Positions 59,540-64,000 of a stretch of 64,000 bases of DNA are shown here, piece after piece. Both the position numbers and the translations under genes were made by a program. Each line of letters starts with the position of its first letter. Position 1 is the stretch's first letter. The notes beneath the pieces were generated by a model, which was not told where the DNA came from, did no database searches, and saw only the letters and a list, made by a program, of their open reading frames with translations. Location: contig CACYLU010000004.1 of the NCBI GenBank assembly GCA_902775375.1, positions 80,265-144,264 of the forward strand, in the 5' to 3' direction. The stretch is from an uncultured Bacteroidales bacterium (GTDB lineage: Bacteria; Bacteroidota; Bacteroidia; Bacteroidales; Bacteroidaceae).

Positions 59540-61741
59540 TTAGATTTCAACTGTAGTCTGCAAAGGCAGGTTATCAGATGAACCACCAACATAGATTACA
59601 GCTTTGCCGCTCTCCACGTTCCAAGCATGCTGGAACTCGTTCCAATGGCGAAGGCGATCTTTTGGAATAGTGATAGTTATCTTGGTTGTCTCGCCAGCCT
59701 TGATGGCAGTACGCTTAAAACCCTTCAATTCATATTTTGGACGTTCCACCTTAGAGTCAGGACGGCCAATATAAACTTGTGAAACCTCTTCTGCTTCCAT
59801 ATTTCCCTGATTAGCCACATCAAAAGTAACCTCAATGTTCTCACCTTCAACTTTGGCAGCCAGGTTAGCATACTTGAATGGTACGTATGACAATCCATAG
59901 CCGAAAGCATACATAGGCTTCACATTCTTGGTAGTGTACCAACGGTAGCCAACGAAGATGCCCTCAGAATAGTCAGCATCAGCCTTACGAACAGCAAAAC
60001 GGTCACGGTTAACCAGGTTTACGAACACATCACCACCGCCTTGTTCCTGCTGAGGATAAACACCCAGTGCATAAGCAGGAGAGTCCTCCAATTTTCTTGG
60101 GAAAGTAAATGGCAGCTTGCCAGAAGGAGCAATCTTGCCAGTCAATACGTCAGCCAGTGCATTGCCACCCTCTGTGCCGTTGAACCAGCTATATACCAAA
60201 CTCTTTGCTACAGGTTCCACCTCACGCAAGTCAACAGGAGCACCAGCCACCATTACTACTACGATGTTAGGATTTATCTCTGCAATATCTTCCAGCAAAT
60301 CTTCCTGATCGAATGGCAACTTGATAGTAGTACGGTCAGAACCTTCAGTTTCCACCTCACGGTTGTCACCACCGATAAACAGAACCACATCAGCACCCTT
60401 CACAGCTTTCAGTGCCTCCTTCTTCAGCTTCTCCATGCGTTTCTCGTATTCCTCCATTGCGTTCTCAGGCAACTTTTGGCCCCAACGGGCTTGTGGAGCA
60501 GGTTCATAACCACGGGCATAGCGAATCTTAGCTTTACCCTTCAGTGCTTTCTGCAGACCTTCCAGAGGGGTTACCTCGTAGAGCGTCTTCACACCAGCGC
60601 CTACACCACCTAACGCCATAGTACGTGTAGCGTTGTCACCAATCACAGCAATGGTCTTTACCTTGTTGCTCAGTGGCAACAAACCTTCGTTCTTCAGCAA
60701 TACGATGCTCTTTGAAGCCACTTTGTAGGCAATTGCCTGAGTCTCTGGTTGAGAAGTTACCTTCTTATTGGCTACGTCATCAGGCACAGGGTTCACAGTT
60801 AGTCGAACGCGCAGGATGTTGCGCACTCTCTGGTCAATCACATTCATGGGCACATCTCCTCTGTTAACGGCAGCAATCAGAGAATCACCCAAATAGGTGC
60901 TACTTGGCATCTCAACTTCCAAACCACCCATTACTGCACCAACGGTAGAGTGAGTACCACCCCAGTCGCTGATGATCATACCCTTGAAACCCCATTCATT
61001 GCGCAGAATGTTTTCCTGCAAGTTGAAGTTCTCTGAGCACCATTGACCCCAAATCTTGTTGTATGCAGCCATCATGCCCCATGCGTTACCTTCCTTTACA
61101 GCCATCTCAAATGGGGTGAGGTATATTTCGCGTAAAGCACGCTCGGAGATGTTTGCATTGATGAAACCACGCATATTCTCCTGACTGTTCACAGCAAAGT
61201 GCTTCAGACATACAGCCTCGTTCATGTCTTGAGCACCTTTAGTATAGCCAGTAGCCAGTATGCCACTCAGCAGTGGATCCTCACTCAGGTACTCGTAGGT
61301 ACGACCACCAGTAGGCAGTCGCTGGATGTTCATGGCAGGACCCAAGATCATGTCTTTGCCACGCAACTTAGCCTCAATGGCCATACCCTTGCCATATTCA
61401 TAAGCAATGCCAGGGCACCAGGTAGCAGCCAGTGCAGAGCCAGTAGGGAAGAAGGTCGCACGGTCGGTATCCCAGCCCAGTGGGGTCCAAGAGTGGTCTT
61501 CCAACTCTTCACGAATGCCGAAAGGACCGTCGGCATACTTCATGTCGGCAATGCCCAGTCTTTCGATACCTGCTGAAGAGAACATGGTTTTGCCATGCAG
61601 CATATTCACCTTCTCTTCCAGCGTCATTGTTTTAATGATTTCCGTAATCTCAGCCTCATGTTGCAGAAGCGGATTCTTCTGCTGTGCTGAAGCCACACCA
61701 AAAAACATGGATGCAGCCAGCAAAATGAATGACTTCTTCAT
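59540..61741 (-). CDS. GH3 family beta-glycosidase, secreted
   Basis: A 733-residue enzyme with a signal peptide (MKKSFILLAASMFFGVASAQ). The N-terminal barrel shows TLEEKVNMLHGKTMF, YADGPFGIR, LKHFAVNSQE and the nucleophile in GMIISDWGG (Asp259). The alpha/beta sandwich (VLLKNEGLLPLSNKVKTIAVIGDNA, VLFIGGDNREVETEGSDR) and the fibronectin-III-like C-terminal domain (YAFGYGLSYVPFKYANL to WNEFQHAWNVESG) follow. Likely a beta-glucosidase or beta-xylosidase acting on oligosaccharides. The thioredoxin gene lies 37 bases upstream on the same strand. Confidence 0.95.
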   Translation of the reverse strand: MKKSFILLAASMFFGVASAQQKNPLLQHEAEITEIIKTMTLEEKVNMLHGKTMFSSAGIERLGIADMKYADGPFGIREELEDHSWTPLGWDTDRATFFPTGSALAATWCPGIAYEYGKGMAIEAKLRGKDMILGPAMNIQRLPTGGRTYEYLSEDPLLSGILATGYTKGAQDMNEAVCLKHFAVNSQENMRGFINANISERALREIYLTPFEMAVKEGNAWGMMAAYNKIWGQWCSENFNLQENILRNEWGFKGMIISDWGGTHSTVGAVMGGLEVEMPSSTYLGDSLIAAVNRGDVPMNVIDQRVRNILRVRLTVNPVPDDVANKKVTSQPETQAIAYKVASKSIVLLKNEGLLPLSNKVKTIAVIGDNATRTMALGGVGAGVKTLYEVTPLEGLQKALKGKAKIRYARGYEPAPQARWGQKLPENAMEEYEKRMEKLKKEALKAVKGADVVLFIGGDNREVETEGSDRTTIKLPFDQEDLLEDIAEINPNIVVVMVAGAPVDLREVEPVAKSLVYSWFNGTEGGNALADVLTGKIAPSGKLPFTFPRKLEDSPAYALGVYPQQEQGGGDVFVNLVNRDRFAVRKADADYSEGIFVGYRWYTTKNVKPMYAFGYGLSYVPFKYANLAAKVEGENIEVTFDVANQGNMEAEEVSQVYIGRPDSKVERPKYELKGFKRTAIKAGETTKITITIPKDRLRHWNEFQHAWNVESGKAVIYVGGSSDNLPLQTTVEI

Positions 61742-61778
61742 TTGTAATAATATATGGTTGTTTTCTATTCATCTTATT

Positions 61779-62276
61779 TCATTCCTTCACCGCTTTGGGT
61801 GTCCAGCTATTAAAGAATCGGAGCACCTTCTCTTTGTTGTAGCCCTGACCTTCTTCCAAAAAGCTGGAGTCTTGGTGGTGCAATACCTTTCCGTTTTCGT
61901 CAAGCACCACGAAAACTGGGAATCCAAAGCGTTGTGGACTATTCAGCCTTTTCAGCATCTGGACAGCTCGTTTCGTCTTTTCCTCGCCTTCCGATTTCCT
62001 CGGATTGTAGTTTACGTGGATATAAACGAAGTTGTCGCTGATGGTCTTGGCTATCTCACTATCATTCGTAATGAAGTCGGCAAATCGTAGGCACCAGGGA
62101 CACCAGTTGCCACCCACCTGAGCAATCACGAACTTACCGTTGGCCTTTGCTTCAGCTACAGCCTTATCTATCTGCTCCAGTTGGTTGATCTCCTCGTCAT
62201 ACACCTTCTTTGTTTGTGCCTGTACTGTCAGCGTTATGATGGCCATCAACAGTACACTCATTATTGTCTTTTTCAT
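61779..62276 (-). CDS. Exported thioredoxin-like protein (CPWC motif)
   Basis: A 165-residue protein with a signal peptide (MKKTIMSVLLMAIITLTVQAQ). The thioredoxin fold has the active site GGNWCPWCLRF and the cis-Pro segment FGFPVFVVLDENGK. The Trp-Cys-Pro-Trp-Cys core resembles thiol oxidoreductases of the DsbD-gamma/thioredoxin_7 group. Role probably disulfide reduction or isomerisation of exported proteins. It precedes GH3 in the same direction. Confidence 0.9.
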   Translation of the reverse strand: MKKTIMSVLLMAIITLTVQAQTKKVYDEEINQLEQIDKAVAEAKANGKFVIAQVGGNWCPWCLRFADFITNDSEIAKTISDNFVYIHVNYNPRKSEGEEKTKRAVQMLKRLNSPQRFGFPVFVVLDENGKVLHHQDSSFLEEGQGYNKEKVLRFFNSWTPKAVKE

Positions 62277-62472
62277 ATTCAAAAAACTAATATTAATTAT
62301 GTGTTTGCAAATATGGTAATTTTGGTATTAATCTGCAAGGGATAAGAGGAAATTTTGTCCATATGTTGATGCCAAATAAAGGATAGGTGGCCTTGTTTAG
62401 CTTGTTATCGCTGTCGAAATATATGTCGTAGTAGTGGATGGTAGCCACAGCATATCTCAAATTCTCCAGATG

Positions 62473-62504
62473 TTTGGCGTTTCGCTCGTTTATTCTTATC
62501 TTTG
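62473..62504 (+). promoter_or_regulatory. Promoter of the GH106 gene
   Basis: TTTG at 62473-62476 and TATCTTTG at 62497-62504 are exactly 20 bases apart, with the GH106 ATG 27 bases further on. The 254-base gap before it (62277-62530) holds no other gene I can support. Confidence 0.75.
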
Positions 62505-62530
62505 TTGACAATATAAAATCAAATGTTGAA

Positions 62531-64000
62531 ATGAAAAAGATACTCTTATTATTGTTCTGTATGATGGCTATGACTGTTCAAGCACAGGAATGGCCGGCCT
62601 CTTCGATTCAGACATATGCTGGAACCCGTTGGTGGTGGATGGGTAGTGCAGTGGAAGAAAAAGAGCTTAGTGAACTAATGAAAGAGTATTCCAGTCATGG
62701 CATCCGCACTTTAGAGATCACACCTATTTATGGAGTAAAGGGTAATGAGGTCAACAATATCAATTTTCTGTCTCCCAGATGGATGGAAATCCTGAAATAC
62801 GTGGAAGAACTGGGCGTTAGAAACCAAATGCAGATTGATATGAACTGTGGGACAGGGTGGCCCTTTGGCGGTCCTGAGGTGCCATTGGAGGAAGCCACAT
62901 GTCGAGTGATGTATAGAGTGGATACCGTTCAGGTGTTAAAGCAGCTGAGTTTAGATCTTACACCAGACAATCGTCTGAAAGTGGCATCAACCACAGAAGA
63001 AGACGGAGAGAACGTACTACAAACAGCCCTGTTGCAAAGGGTGATGGCTTATCGGTTGGACACCCCAGCAGATACGCAGGATCTGACATCATTGGTGCAA
63101 GATAATGTGCTGACGTGGGAGCCTAAGATAAAGGAAGGTAGTACGTGGCAGATCTTTTCCGTCTATCAAGCGCGTACCAAGCAACGTGTGAACCGTGCAG
63201 CACCAGGTGGGGAAGGTTGGGTGATCGACCATTTTGATGCAATGGCAGTTAAACATTATCTTGATCGTTTTGATAAAGCTTTTGCCGAGAACGGCACACC
63301 TTATCCTGATACTTTCTTTAACGATAGTTATGAGGTGTATGGCGCTGATTGGACACCTGGCATCTTTACAGAGTTTGCCAAACGAAGAGGATATAAATTG
63401 GAAGAACATCTGCCAGAACTCTTCCTCAACGAAGGCGAAGATCCAACGCAGGTATTGATAGATTATCGAGAAACATTGAGCGATCTTCTCTTAGAGAATT
63501 TCACGAAACAATGGACAGAATGGGCACATAGCCATAACGTGAAGACACGTAATCAAGCACATGGCTCTCCTGCTAATTTGATTGACCATTATGCAGCGGT
63601 GGATATCCCAGAGGTAGAGGGGTTCGGATTGTCCGACTTTGGCATCAAAGGACTGCGTACGGATGCTGATAAGGTGCGACCAAATTATAGCGACCTTTCT
63701 ATGCTGAAGTATGCCTCTTCGGCTGCCCATATCACAGGAAAGCCTTTGACCAGTTGCGAATCATTCACATGGTTGACGGAGCATTTTCGCACTTCACTTT
63801 CACAGTTGAAGCCTGACTTGGATTTAATATTCTGCGCAGGGGTAAATCGCGTGTATTTTCATGGTACGGCCTATTCTCCTACGAATGATCCCTGGCCAGG
63901 ATGGAAGTTCTATGCAACGATAGATATGTCGCCTACCAATAGTATCTGGCGTGATGCTGCCAAGTTCACAGATTATGTGAACAATTGCCAGCGTTTCCTG
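62531..64000 (+). CDS. GH106 alpha-L-rhamnosidase-like glycoside hydrolase, 3' end outside the window
   Basis: The frame is open from ATG 62531 to the window edge (490 codons) without a stop. The signal peptide is MKKILLLLFCMMAMTVQAQ. It then reads EWPASSIQTYAGTRWWWMGSAV, YSSHGIRTLEITPIYGVKG, NCGTGWPFGGPEV, FFNDSYEVYGADWTPG and VNRVYFHGTAYSP, the pattern of large secreted GH106 enzymes that remove rhamnose from rhamnogalacturonan and related glycans. About half or less of the protein is visible (full GH106 proteins are about 1000-1200 residues). It has its own clear promoter. Confidence 0.88.
   Translation, partial: MKKILLLLFCMMAMTVQAQEWPASSIQTYAGTRWWWMGSAVEEKELSELMKEYSSHGIRTLEITPIYGVKGNEVNNINFLSPRWMEILKYVEELGVRNQMQIDMNCGTGWPFGGPEVPLEEATCRVMYRVDTVQVLKQLSLDLTPDNRLKVASTTEEDGENVLQTALLQRVMAYRLDTPADTQDLTSLVQDNVLTWEPKIKEGSTWQIFSVYQARTKQRVNRAAPGGEGWVIDHFDAMAVKHYLDRFDKAFAENGTPYPDTFFNDSYEVYGADWTPGIFTEFAKRRGYKLEEHLPELFLNEGEDPTQVLIDYRETLSDLLLENFTKQWTEWAHSHNVKTRNQAHGSPANLIDHYAAVDIPEVEGFGLSDFGIKGLRTDADKVRPNYSDLSMLKYASSAAHITGKPLTSCESFTWLTEHFRTSLSQLKPDLDLIFCAGVNRVYFHGTAYSPTNDPWPGWKFYATIDMSPTNSIWRDAAKFTDYVNNCQRFL

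Noticed and set aside
62293..62511. 72-codon minus-strand ORF in the gap before the GH106 gene
   Set aside because: It covers the GH106 promoter (TTTG-N20-TATCTTTG), has no promoter of its own and no recognisable domain.

Overview
The window looks like chromosome of a Bacteroidales bacterium, most likely Prevotella or a close relative. Three things point there. Many genes are preceded by the Bacteroidetes -7 element TAnnTTTG, in several cases with TTTG or TTG about 20 bp upstream, and almost none has a Shine-Dalgarno site. The conserved clusters are typical of the group (nusB-yajC-ybbR-coaE-DUF5606; a sodium-pumping methylmalonyl-CoA decarboxylase with a lamin-tail OadG). Secreted glycoside hydrolases and lipoproteins are abundant. 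Where a track start precedes a -7 box or is a TTG just before an ATG, I moved the start downstream.

Layout. 1-3 kb: tail of an unidentified gene, GNAT acetyltransferase, trpS, metY. 3.0-3.3 kb: six 22-bp tandem repeats and two hairpins. 3.3-9 kb: an RND efflux operon (adaptor, pump, TolC). 9.1-11 kb: a secreted GH13 amylase. 11-15.7 kb: the mce-mmdA-oadG-bccp-oadB operon, which epimerises and decarboxylates methylmalonyl-CoA and exports Na+ (succinate-to-propionate route). 15.8-25 kb: a KefB-like antiporter, a Gfo/Idh oxidoreductase, S4 protein, pth, rplY, a DUF3276 protein and the nusB-to-DUF5606 cluster. 25-26.7 kb: a 45-residue small gene with a strong Shine-Dalgarno, then alanine dehydrogenase. 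26.8-33.5 kb: the full tryptophan operon trpBEGDCFA, preceded by a leader peptide with three consecutive Trp codons and a terminator hairpin. 33.6-41.3 kb: lipoprotein flavodoxin, CobW GTPase with a histidine-rich insert, ABC exporter, DAACS symporter, GPH sugar transporter and zinc dehydrogenase. 41.3-41.8 kb: a roughly 190-bp nested palindrome. 41.8-44.7 kb: orphan lipoprotein, second exported flavodoxin, NTF2-like protein, AraC regulator. 44.9-64 kb: an accessory carbohydrate region with a frameshifted GH35, GH78-like, sugar-acid dehydratase plus GntP permease, GH2 with an inserted LamG domain, GH30, GH3 and a GH106 that runs off the window. It has no SusC/SusD pair. Between these lie a phosphopantetheinyl transferase, a DNPH1-like hydrolase, an EamA transporter and an exported thioredoxin.

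Two observations stand out. One is the ribosome-mediated trp attenuator. The other is a dispersed heptamer repeat (consensus TCAATTC/G) inserted in the same reading frame in four unrelated genes (tolC, coaE, trpF, the GH78-like gene), adding peptides of the type N-S/P/C-Q-F/L-S-I. No tRNA, rRNA, CRISPR array, insertion sequence or prophage gene was recognised.
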